From Hydractinia symbiolongicarpus (lineage: Eukaryota > Cnidaria > Hydrozoa > Anthoathecata > Hydractiniidae), in the NCBI RefSeq assembly GCF_029227915.1, contig NC_079881.1, forward strand, positions 27,877,501 through 27,941,500: 64,000 nucleotides of DNA, given 5' to 3'. Positions within the stretch are counted from its first letter, which is position 1, and each line of letters starts with the position of its first letter. Under the pieces are notes generated by a model that ran no database searches, had not been told where the DNA came from, and was given only the letters and a program-made list of their open reading frames with translations. Shown here in pieces: positions 11,657 to 21,100 of the stretch. The translations under genes were made by a program, and so were the position numbers.

Positions 11657-14600
11657 CTATAAAGGGACCTTACATTCATCACAGTTACATTTAGATCCGT
11701 CCCACATTTTAATCATGCTTTTAAAAACTTTAAGGTTGTCACATCGTTTCAAATGTGATGGTAGGTTATTCCAAATCTTTGGTCCCAGGGCTGATAAGCT
11801 ATTAGTTCCAAAAGTCGCGGTCCTTTTCCTTGAGACTACCAAATTATTTGTATTTTGTTCTCTGACTGTCCTACCGTTATCATTTAAACAAAATATATCT
11901 TTTATAAAAAGAGGGCTGCTGTTATTTATAGTTTTAGAGATTTCTATACACAATGACCGTAAGCGATTTACATTCATGTGACTCTTGCTGGAATTTTTAA
12001 GTAAATTTTCGTATGTACTTACCGTATCATTATACAGAAATCTTAATGCTCGTTTTTGTATCATTTCGACTTTAGATAAAGATTTAGAAGAAGAAAAATG
12101 CCATATAAGGGTACAATAATTGAAATTTGCGTAGATAAAACTTTGAACTAAAATATATTTTGCTTGAAAGGATAAGAAACTTTTAAATCGAAATAAGGCA
12201 TTTAGTTGGGCTGATGCTTTGCGACACAAATCACTAACGTGTCTGTCAAAATTTAATTTATTGTCTATAGTCACACCTAGTAATTTCACGTTATTTTCAC
12301 TTTCAATAGTTTTATTTCCTATATTAAATTTTAGACCTAAATTATCTGCCTTATTCTTTGTCAGAATTATCGAGTGAAACTTTTCAGGGTTTGCAATCAT
12401 TTTATTCTCTTTTAACCAGGAGAGGGCAGTTTTAGCTTCGTTTTCTAAAGTATTTATCAAATTAGGAATAGAATTTGAGAAGTTGGATATTGTGTTATCA
12501 TCAGCGTAATTATGTAGCTTATATTTTTCTATAAAAATAAACAAATCATTTATAAATATATTGAATATGATAGGTCCCAAAATAGAACCTTGTGGTACAC
12601 CAGATAAGATAATTTGAAATAGACTATAGATCCCATTTATTCGAGTGGCTTGCTCTCTATCAGTAAGATAAGATAGAATGAATTGAAGAGACTTATTGTC
12701 AAATCCATAAGCAGCTAGTTTCGCAATTAGTAAGTCATGTGGTACACAGTCAAAAGCTTTTAAAAGATCCATCAAGATCGCACCCACCACATAATTCTTA
12801 TCAAGTTTACTCTTCCATTCCTCTATTAAGCGAATTAGTACTTGTTGGGTACTATAGCATTTCCTATAGGCGGAGAGAAAGGTCGACAATTTTGATTCCA
12901 TATAAGCGGTTATTTGTTCTTTCATAACCCTTTCGTAAAATTTAGAAAAAACATTTAAAACACTGACAGGCCTGTAGTTTGATATTTTAGTTTTATCTTT
13001 TCCTCCCTTATCCAATGGCGTTACAGCAGCTCGCTTAGCTTTGCTTGGAAATTTGTTTGAAACTATGCTACTATTTATAGCATCTGTTAGTGGCGTTACT
13101 AGGTGCCTTTTTGCTAATTTTGTCAGCTTTGATGGTATTGTATCTTCACCTGTTGATACTTTGGTGTTTAAATCATTAAACAGTTTAGAAATTGTATTTT
13201 CATCAACTTCTTGGAATGTGAAGTTCTCATTGTTGTTAGAATCATTGATTTCCTTTATTTTAATGATACTTGGATGATTTTCAAAACTATCAACAATTTC
13301 TTCAATCATTTTTGACTTATCATTTACATTCTTATATTTTATAGGATTTGGTTTCATGCCACAAGAATTTTCTAAAATATTGATGTAGTATTCGTTGAAA
13401 AGTTTGGTTAGCTGTTTTTTATCAGTAACTAAACTTTCATTTTGAATGATCGCTATATCTCCTTTGCTTATTCCACTTTTATTTGATATCAAGGGTTTAA
13501 CAGTTTCCCAAAACGTTTTTTTGGAAATAAAACCTGATTCTGTTACCCTTTTGAAATGGTTTTTGATAGCCTTTTTGCGTAAATTTACACACTTGTTTCT
13601 CTGTTTCTTGTACGTGATTTTGTTTTCAGAAGTAGGATTTTTATTGTATTTATTTTTGAACCTAGACCTTGTATATATTGCCTTTTTTAACTCTTTTGTC
13701 ATAAATGGTGCCTCGTTTCCACGCAGAGTTTTTTGCTTCTGTGGGGCATGCTTTTCTATGATAGATGTGAAAACATTGATGAGGTTTTCATAATTCAGTT
13801 CAGGATCTTTACTATTACAAATAAAATTTGCGTTCTCAACATCACGTAAAAAGTTGGCTTCATTAAAATTTTTGTAACTTCTGTAAATAATTTTCTTGGA
13901 TGCTAAGCGTGCTAAATGAGATTTTAAAAATGTTGTTACCATTTGATGATGATCACTTAATCCTGTTTCACATGTTAGTGTGTGTTGAAGACATCTGGGT
14001 CTATTTGTAAGAATGACATCTATAGCTGTTCCGTTAGGACTAGCAAAACAGGTTTTGTTTTTGACAAGATTTTCAAGACTAAAAATATCACAGAAATTAT
14101 TTAAGGTTTCGAAACCAGAATCGTTCGAGTTATGGCAATCGATATTTATATCACCCATAATTATTATGTTTTCGACTTTAGATAGAGCTTTATTTAAAGC
14201 TATCTCTAATTCCTCAAAAAAGTTGTTTAAGTTTGAATAATGAGGTGGTCTATAAATACTGATAACTGTCCATTTTTTATTTCTTATCGTTAATTCTGAG
14301 CAAATGATTTCATTATTTGTTATACCCAAATCATTAACTTGTCTACAGGCTATTCCTTTCTTAACATATTCAATTAACCCTCCTCCATTTTTGTTCCTAT
14401 CTTTTCTAGTTCTAATTTCATAGTTATCAATATAGAACTGTTCGTTTGGAAAACTCTCATCTAGTTTGGTTTCAGCAAATACAAAATAATCAGGTGAAAA
14501 TTTTGTCAGAATTTCTCTTGCATCAATTATTTTGTTTCTGAGACTATTAATGTTTAAATAGCCTAAAAGAGGATTGGAAGGGTACTTAATTCGTAATTTA

Positions 14601-14749
14601 TGTATTTCATCTAAAGAACTTTGGTGAGAATTATGTGTCGGATTTTGATCATTTCTATATTGACTCCCAACACATTCATCAGGAATATCAGATTTATTAT
14701 CATCGCAAACTAGTCCAAGCCTATTGAATACCCCTGCTGATCTAAAAAA
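11657..14749 (-). CDS. LINE ORF2 polyprotein: APE endonuclease plus reverse transcriptase, copy 1 (intact frame)
   Basis: Frame of 1030 sense codons counted from the -1 slip site at 14749; it opens directly after an in-frame TAA (14750-14752). It encodes the DNA-nicking and reverse-transcribing protein for target-primed insertion. The endonuclease lies at about residues 64-270: LNINSL near 65-70, AETKLD with catalytic Glu93, YRPP 166-169, GDIN near 199-202, AIDVILTN, and SDHH 265-268. The reverse transcriptase lies at about 430-800: SNYRPVS, motif A DLLKAFD with Asp661, GVPQGSILGP, and YADD 748-751. A cysteine/histidine-poor thumb region and a C-terminal CNCDEC motif follow; no RNase H is seen. 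Motif A reads DLL where copy 2 has the usual DLS (L663). There is no AUG in frame before the endonuclease, so independent initiation is unlikely. Sequence 14330-14749 belongs to the gene although a TTG near 14329 could be mistaken for its start. Confidence 0.9.
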   Translation of the reverse strand, partial: FFRSAGVFNRLGLVCDDNKSDIPDECVGSQYRNDQNPTHNSHQSSLDEIHKLRIKYPSNPLLGYLNINSLRNKIIDAREILTKFSPDYFVFAETKLDESFPNEQFYIDNYEIRTRKDRNKNGGGLIEYVKKGIACRQVNDLGITNNEIICSELTIRNKKWTVISIYRPPHYSNLNNFFEELEIALNKALSKVENIIIMGDINIDCHNSNDSGFETLNNFCDIFSLENLVKNKTCFASPNGTAIDVILTNRPRCLQHTLTCETGLSDHHQMVTTFLKSHLARLASKKIIYRSYKNFNEANFLRDVENANFICNSKDPELNYENLINVFTSIIEKHAPQKQKTLRGNEAPFMTKELKKAIYTRSRFKNKYNKNPTSENKITYKKQRNKCVNLRKKAIKNHFKRVTESGFISKKTFWETVKPLISNKSGISKGDIAIIQNESLVTDKKQLTKLFNEYYINILENSCGMKPNPIKYKNVNDKSKMIEEIVDSFENHPSIIKIKEINDSNNNENFTFQEVDENTISKLFNDLNTKVSTGEDTIPSKLTKLAKRHLVTPLTDAINSSIVSNKFPSKAKRAAVTPLDKGGKDKTKISNYRPVSVLNVFSKFYERVMKEQITAYMESKLSTFLSAYRKCYSTQQVLIRLIEEWKSKLDKNYVVGAILMDLLKAFDCVPHDLLIAKLAAYGFDNKSLQFILSYLTDREQATRINGIYSLFQIILSGVPQGSILGPIIFNIFINDLFIFIEKYKLHNYADDNTISNFSNSIPNLINTLENEAKTALSWLKENKMIANPEKFHSIILTKNKADNLGLKFNIGNKTIESENNVKLLGVTIDNKLNFDRHVSDLCRKASAQLNALFRFKSFLSFQAKYILVQSFIYANFNYCTLIWHFSSSKSLSKVEMIQKRALRFLYNDTVSTYENLLKNSSKSHMNVNRLRSLCIEISKTINNSSPLFIKDIFCLNDNGRTVREQNTNNLVVSRKRTATFGTNSLSALGPKIWNNLPSHLKRCDNLKVFKSMIKMWDGSKCNCDECKVPL
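14680..14749 (-). promoter_or_regulatory. Putative -1 programmed ribosomal frameshift signal between ORF1 and ORF2, copy 1
   Basis: The mRNA carries U UUU UUA at 14749-14743, phased so that UUU and UUA are ORF1 codons (start of UUU at 14748). The -1 frame has TAA just upstream and is open from here for 1030 codons. After a 6-nt spacer, CAGGGGUAUU (14736-14727) can pair with GAUAUUCCUG (14689-14680): 10 consecutive pairs, three of them G-U, enclosing a 37-nt loop that contains the ORF1 TAG. Heptamer, phase, spacer and stem all fit a classical -1 frameshift element. Stem stability was not computed. Confidence 0.7.
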
Positions 14750-15429
14750 TTATTTATAAAAGCTATAAAATTTCGTGCTAACATTATCTTACCATTCTCT
14801 CGTAAATGTATGCCATCTTTCCATAGGTGTTCTTCTCTGATATTGTTGTGTCTGATGTAGCCATAACCGTGTAGATCGGATCCTTCTCTTAATAGTTTGT
14901 TAATACTGTTTATTCTATTAGAGTCGACACGTCTGCTCGTAACCAAGGCAGAGATAAAAACTTTTTCTACTCCGTTACGCACACATTTTTTTCCGATGTC
15001 CAGGATCTGTTCGGCAATTTTGTTATCTGACGCTGCATTTAGATGACTTGATAAAAGATTGTTGATTCCTACATGGATAACGACAATATCAGGTTTTTCT
15101 TGTTCCAGTGTTGGTTGTACGTAATAATTTAAGTTTTCGACACTTGCTCCTGGGAATATCTTAAATCTCACATTCCCATTTTTTATTTGCTCATTAAATT
15201 CTTTCACTCGAATACCTTTTGGTATACTATCGGTCATTATCCGTATCTTCTTAGAATGGTGTACATTTTGATGCTCAAGATTCGTAGCTAATTGATCTCT
15301 TTCGGGAAACGGATTGATAACAGGGTTGGGTCTTCGTCTGTGTGTTACATTATTTTTAAAGATATTTGACGAGCGAATATGGTTGTTAACATCTACGTGG
15401 TGCGTATTTTGACTCTCCTTCGTAAAATT
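14710..15429 (-). CDS. LINE ORF1 C-terminal part with SGNH hydrolase domain, copy 1 (5'-partial)
   Basis: This frame is open from the truncation point to a TAG at 14710-14712; the first ATG is at 15237. It encodes a lipase/esterase-like SGNH domain, as known in ORF1 of CR1-type LINEs, where it is thought to act on lipids or as an RNP component. Visible blocks: TDS with the nucleophile Ser (Gly of the usual GDS replaced by Thr), PGAS (Gly block), HVGINN (Asn block, usually GxND) and DGIHL (catalytic Asp and His). The first block sits right after the ATG at 15237, so about 64 codons upstream are linker. The upstream coiled-coil part is missing because the element is cut at 15430. The last ten codons overlap ORF2 downstream of the slip site. 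Confidence 0.85.
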   Translation of the reverse strand, partial: NFTKESQNTHHVDVNNHIRSSNIFKNNVTHRRRPNPVINPFPERDQLATNLEHQNVHHSKKIRIMTDSIPKGIRVKEFNEQIKNGNVRFKIFPGASVENLNYYVQPTLEQEKPDIVVIHVGINNLLSSHLNAASDNKIAEQILDIGKKCVRNGVEKVFISALVTSRRVDSNRINSINKLLREGSDLHGYGYIRHNNIREEHLWKDGIHLRENGKIMLARNFIAFINNFLDQQGYSIGLD

Positions 15430-15430
15430 A

Positions 15431-18173
15431 AATTATTTTTTCACCACTAAAACGCATGAGACTTGTAGTTTTCAAAAATGTTTTCATTTTTGATGAGACG
15501 CTTTATAAAAGAAGTTTAATCGCCGGCAAACGAAAACCCGCGATTTTCCGTAAATCCCGGGCTTGGCACGTATAGTCCAATGTATACAAAGAAAGTACCC
15601 AGGGAGTAAACTCATTTCCCGAACGATTTTTTAAATTTTTTTTTCACCACTAAAACGCATGAGACTTGTAGTTTTCAAAAATGTTTTCATTTTTGATGAG
15701 ACGCTGAATAAAAGAAGTTTAATCGCCGGCAAACGAAAACCCGCGATTTCCCGTAAATCCCGACTTGGCCGGTATAGTCGAAAGTATACAAAGAAAGTAC
15801 GCAGAGAGTAAACTCATTTCCCGAAAGATTTTTTAAATTATTTTTTCACCACTAAAACGCATGAGACTTGTAGTTTTCAAAAATGTTTTCATTTTTGATG
15901 AGACGCTGAATAAAAGAAGTTTAATCGCCGGCAAACGAAAACCCGCGATTTCCCGTAAATCCCGGCTTGGCCCGTATAGTCAAAAGTATACACAGAAAGT
16001 ACCCAGTGAGTAAACTTATTTCCCGAACGATTTTTTAAATTATTTTTTCACCACTAAAACGCATGAGACTTGTAGTTTTCAAAAATGTTTTCATTTTTGA
16101 TGAGACGCTGAATAAAAGCAGTTTAATCGCCGGCAAACGAAAATCCGCGATTTCCCGTAAATCCCGGACTCGGCCCGTATAGTCAAAAGTATACAAAGAA
16201 AGTACCCAGGGAGTAAACTCATTTCCCGAACGATTTTTTAAATTATTTTTTCACCACTAAAACGCATGAGACTTGTAGTTGTCAAAAATGTTTTCATTTT
16301 TGATGAAACGCTTAAGGAAAGAGGTGCAATCGCCGGCAAACGAAACTCGGCTTTTTCCCGTAAATCCGGGGCTTGGCCCGTATAGTCGAATGTATACAAA
16401 GAAAGTACCCAGGGAGTAAACTCATTTCCCGAACGATTTTTTAAATTTTTTTTTCACCACTAAAACGCATGAGACTTGTAGTTTTCAAAAATGTTTTCAT
16501 TTTTGATGAGACGCTTAATGAAAGAGGTTTAATCGCCGGAAAACGAAAACTCGCGATTTCCCGTAAATCCTGGGCTTGGCCCGTATAGTCGAATGTATAC
16601 AAAGAAAGTACCCTGTGAGTAAACTCATTTCCAGAACGATTTTTTAAATTATTTTTTCACCACTAAAACGCATAAGACTTGTAGGTTTTAAAAATGTTTT
16701 CATTTTTGATGAGACGCTGAATAAAAGAAGTTTAATCGCCGGCAAACGAAAACCCGCGATTTCCCGTAAATCCCGGCTTGGCCCGTATAGTCAAAAGTAT
16801 ACAAAAAAAGTACCCAGGAGTAAACTCATTTCCTGAACGATTTTTTAAATTATATTTTCACCACTAAAACGCATGAGACTTGTAGTTTTCAAAAATGTTT
16901 TCATTTTTGATGAGACGCTGAATAAAAGAAGTTTAATCGCCGGCAAACGAAAACCTGCGATTTCCCGTAAATCCCGGGCTTGGCACGTATAGTCGAATGT
17001 ATACAAAGAAAGTACCCTGTGAGTAAACCCATTTCCTGAACGATTTTTTAAATTATTTTTTCACCACTAAAGCCCATGAGACTTGTAGTTTTTAAAAATG
17101 TTTTCAATTTTGATGAGACGCTGAGAAAAAGAAGTTTAATCGCCGGCAAACGAAAACCCGCGATTTCCCGTAAATCCCGGCTTGTCCCGTATAGTCAAAA
17201 GTATACAAAGAAAGTACCCAGGGAGTAAACTCATTTCGCGAACGATTTTTTAAATTATTTTTTCACCACTAAAACGCATGAGACTTGTAGTTTTCAAAAA
17301 TGTTTTCATTTTTGATGAGACGCTGAATAAAAGCAGTTTAATCGCCGGCAAACAATATCCGGCGTTTTCCCGTAAATCCGGGGCTTGGCCTGTATAGTCG
17401 AATGTATACAAAGAAAGTACCCAGGGAGTAAACTCATTTCCCGAACGATTTTTTAAATTTTTTTTTCACCACTAAAACGCATGAGACTTGTAGTTTTCAA
17501 AAATGTTTTCATTTTTGATGAGACGCTTAATGAAAGAAGTTTAATCTCCGGAAAACGAAAACCCGCGATTTCCCGTAAATCCCGGGCTTGGCCCGTATAG
17601 TCGAATGTATACAAAGAAAGTACCCTGTGAGTAAACTCATTTCCAGAACGATTTTTTAAATTATTTTTTCACCACTAAAACGCATAAGACTTGTAGGTTT
17701 TAAAAATGTTTTCATTTTTGATGAGACGCTTTATAAAAGAAGTTTAATCGCCGGCAAACGAAAACCCGCGATTTTCCGTAAATCCCGGGCTTGGCACGTA
17801 TAGTCCAATGTATACAAAGAAAGTACCCAGGGAGTAAACTCATTTCCCGAACGATTTTTTAAATTTTTTTTTCACCACTAAAACGCATGAGACTTGTAGT
17901 TTTCAAAAATGTTTTCATTTTTGATGAGACGCTGAATAAAAGAAGTTTAATCGCCGGCAAACGAAAACCCGCGATTTCCAGTAAATCCCGACTTGGCCGG
18001 TATAGTCGAAAGTATACAAAGAAAGTACCCAGGGAGTAAACTCATTTCCCGAAGGATTTTTTAAATTATTTTTTCACCACTAAAACGCATGAGACTTGTA
18101 GTTTTCAAAAATGTTTTCATTTTTGATGAGACGCTGAATAAAAGAAGTTTAATCGCCGGCAAACGAAAACCGA
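15431..18173 (+). repeat. 203-bp satellite array, orientation A (island between LINE 1 and second strand switch)
   Basis: About 13.5 monomers in A orientation. The first begins inside a monomer (aattatttttt) fused to truncated LINE 1. The first 515 bp (15431-15945) recur at 17659-18173 with offset 2,228 bp (11 monomers): ctttataaaag at 15501 and 17729, and the gacttggccgg/gtcgaaag unit near 15760 and 17990. Bases 16172-16780 are a direct copy of 8310-8918 (offset 7,862), marked by ggtgcaatcg and aactcggct. So this island shares history with the left A block. Confidence 0.95.
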
Positions 18174-18193
18174 CGATTAAACTTCTTTTATTC
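18137..18193. repeat. Centre of tail-to-tail satellite quasi-palindrome (A to B switch)
   Basis: Left arm aataaaagaagtttaatcg ends at 18155 and its exact reverse complement starts at 18174, leaving an 18-nt spacer (18156-18173). The arms continue outward through the neighbouring half monomers with few mismatches, for example aaaagtg versus aaaaatg and gaaacaataa versus gaaaaaataa. Such a structure can extrude as a long cruciform or arise from a fold-back during replication or sequencing. Confidence 0.85.
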
Positions 18194-21100
18194 AGCGTCT
18201 CATCAAAAATGAAAACACTTTTGAAAACTACAAGTCTCATGCGTTTTAGTGGTGAAACAATAATTTAAAAAATCGATCTGGAAATGAGTTTACTCCCTGG
18301 GTACTTTCTTTGTATACTTTTGACTATACGGGCCGAGTCCGGGATTTAGGGAAATCGCAGGTTTTCGTTTGCCGGCGATTAAACTGCTTTTATTCAGCGT
18401 CTCATCAAAAATGAAAACATTTTTGAAAACTACAAGTCTCATGCGTTTTAGTGGTGAAAAAATAATTTAAAAAAACGTTCGCGAAATGAGTTTACTCCCT
18501 GGGTACTTTCTTTGTATACTTTTGTCTATACGGGCCAAGCCGGGATTTACGGGAAATCGCGGGTTTTCGTTTGCCGGCGATTAAACTTCTTTTATTCAGC
18601 GTCTCATCAAAAATGAAAACATTTTTAAAAACTACAAGTCTCATGGGCTTTAGTGGTGATAAAATAATTTAAAAAATCGTTCTGGAAATGGGTTTACTCA
18701 CAGGGTACTTTCTTTGTATACATTCGACTATACGTGCCAAGCCCGGGATTTACGGGAAATCGCGGGTTTTCGTTTGCCGGCGATTAAACTTCTTTTATTC
18801 AGCGTCTCATCAAAAATGAAAACATTTTTGAAAACTACAAGTCTCATGCGTTTTAGTGGTGAAAATATAATTTAAAAAATCGTTCGGGAAATGAGTTTAC
18901 TCCCTGGGTACTTTCTTTGTATACTTTTGACTATACGGGCCAAGCCGGGATTTACGGTAAATCGCGGGTTTTCGTTTGCCGGCGATTAAACTTCTTTTAT
19001 TCAGCGTCTCATCAAAAATGAAAACATTTTTGAAAACTACAAGTCTCATGCGTTTTAGTGGTGAAAATATAATTTAAAAAATCGTTCGGGAAATGAGTTT
19101 ACTCCCTGGGTACTTTCTTTGTATACTTTTGACTATACGGGCCAATCCGGGATTTACGGGAAATCGCGGGTTTTCGTTTGCCGGCGATTAAACTTCTTTT
19201 ATTCAGCGTCTCATCAAAAATGAAAACATTTTTAAAACCTACAAGTCTTATGCGTTTTAGTGGTGAAAAAGTAATTTAAAAAATCGTTCTGGAAATGAGT
19301 TTACTCACAGGGTACTTTCTTTGTATACATTCGACTATACGTGCCAAGCCCGGGATTTACGGGAAATCGCGGGTTTTCGTTTGCCGGCGATTAAACTTCT
19401 TTTATTCAGCGTCTCATCAAAAATGAAAACATTTTTGAAAACTACAAGTCTCATGCGTTTTAGTGGTGAAAATATAATTTAAAAAATCGTTCGGGAAATG
19501 AGTTTACTCCCTGGGTACTTTCTTTGTATACTTTTGACTATACGGGCCAAGCCGGGATTTACGGTAAATCGCGGGTTTTCGTTTGCCGGCTATTAAACTT
19601 CTTTTATTCAGCGTCTCATCAAAAATGAAAACATTTTTGAAAACTACAAGTCTCATGCGTTTTAGTGGTGAAAATATAATTTAAAAAATCGTTCGGGAAA
19701 TGAGTTTACTCCCTGGGTACTTTCTTTGTATACTTTTGACTATACGGGCCAAGCCGGGATTTACGGGAAATCGCGGGTTTTCGTTTGCCGGCGATTAAAC
19801 TTCTTTTATTCAGCGTCTCATCAAAAATGAAAACATTTTTAAAACCTACAAGTCTTATGCGTTTTAGTGGTGAAAAAATAATTTAAAAAATCGTTCTGGA
19901 AATGAGTTTACTCACAGGGTACTTTCTTTGTATACATTCGACTATACGGGCCAAGCCCGGGATTTACGGGAAATCACGGGTTTTCGTTTTCCGGCGATTA
20001 AACCTCCTTCATTAAGCGTCTCATCAAAAATGAAAACATTTTTGAAAACTACAAGTCTCATGCGTTTTAGTGGTGAAAAAAAAAATTAAAAAATCGTTCG
20101 GGAAATGAGTTTACTCCCTGGGTACTTTCTTTGTATACATTCGACTATACGGGCCAAGCCCCGGATTTACGGGAAAACGCCGGATTTCGTTTGCCGGCGA
20201 TTAAACCTCCTTCATTAAGCGTCTCATCAAAAATGAAAACATTTTTGACAACTACAAGTCTCATGCGTTTTAGTGGTGAAAAAATAATTTAAAAAATCGT
20301 TCGGGAAATGAGTTTACTCCCTGGGTACTTTCTTTGTATACTTTTGACTATACGGGCCGAGTCCGGGATTTACGGGAAATCGCGGATTTTCGTTTGCCGG
20401 CGATTAAACTGCTTTTATTCAGCGTCTCATCAAAAATGAAAACATTTTTGAAAACTACAAGTCTCATGCGTTTTAGTGGTGAAAAAATAAATTAAAAAAT
20501 CGTTCGGGAAATAAGTTTACTCCCTGGGTACTTTCTTTGTATACTTTTGACTATACGGGCCAAGCCGGGATTTACGGGAAATCGCGGGTTTTCGTTTGCC
20601 GGCTATTAAACTTCTTTTATTCAGCGTCTCATCAAAAATGAAAACATTTTTAAAAACTACAAGTCTCATGCGTTTTAGTGCTGAAAAAATAATTTAAAAA
20701 ATCGTTCGGGAAATGAGTTTACCCCCTGGGTACTTTCTTTGTATACTTTTGACTATACGGGCCAAGCCGGGATTTACGGGAAATCGCGGGTTTTCGTTTG
20801 CCGGCGATTAAACTGCTTTTATTCAGCGTCTCATCAAAAATGAAAACATTTTTGAAAACTACAAGTCTCATGCGTTTTAGTGGTGAAAAAATAATTTAAA
20901 AAATCGTTCGGGAAATGAGTTTACCCCCTGGGTACTTTCTTTGTATACTTTTGACTATACGGGCCAAGCCGGGATTTACGGGAAATCGCGGGTTTTCGTT
21001 TGCCGGCGATTAAACTTCTTTTATTCAGCGTCTCATCAAAAATGAAAACATTTTTTAAAACCTACAAGTCTTATGCGTTTTAGTGGTGAAAAAATAATTT

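Larger units (their letters stand above)
11484..15430 (-). mobile_element. CR1-like non-LTR retrotransposon (LINE), copy 1, 5'-truncated by duplication breakpoint
   Basis: Minus-strand element of 3,947 bp. In transcription order it holds the end of ORF1 (SGNH hydrolase domain), ORF2 (endonuclease and reverse transcriptase), a short 3' UTR with AATAAA, and a (GAAAA)n-type tail. Its 5' part is missing: it ends at cgtaaaatta (15421-15430) and passes directly into A-orientation satellite, sharing only about 3 bp (tta) with the satellite at the join. The missing 796 bp are present in copy 2. Between the copies I see only a handful of substitutions and one indel over 3.9 kb, so they are very recent duplicates. 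The clade assignment rests on the SGNH ORF1, APE endonuclease and lack of an RNase H domain; I could not test it phylogenetically. Confidence 0.93.

Noticed and set aside
11715-14240. Top-strand frames inside the LINE (and at 26307-28833, 30330-30557)
   Set aside because: They are antisense to the ORF1/ORF2 coding strand, with no domain, and are copied between both elements only because the LINE is duplicated.
20140-20153. CENP-B-box-like motif TTCGACTATACGGG in gtcgaatg-type monomers
   Set aside because: The CENP-B box needs TTCG-N4-A-N2-CGGG. Here one base is missing between TTCG and the A, and most monomers have TTTTGACT instead. It is a near miss only.
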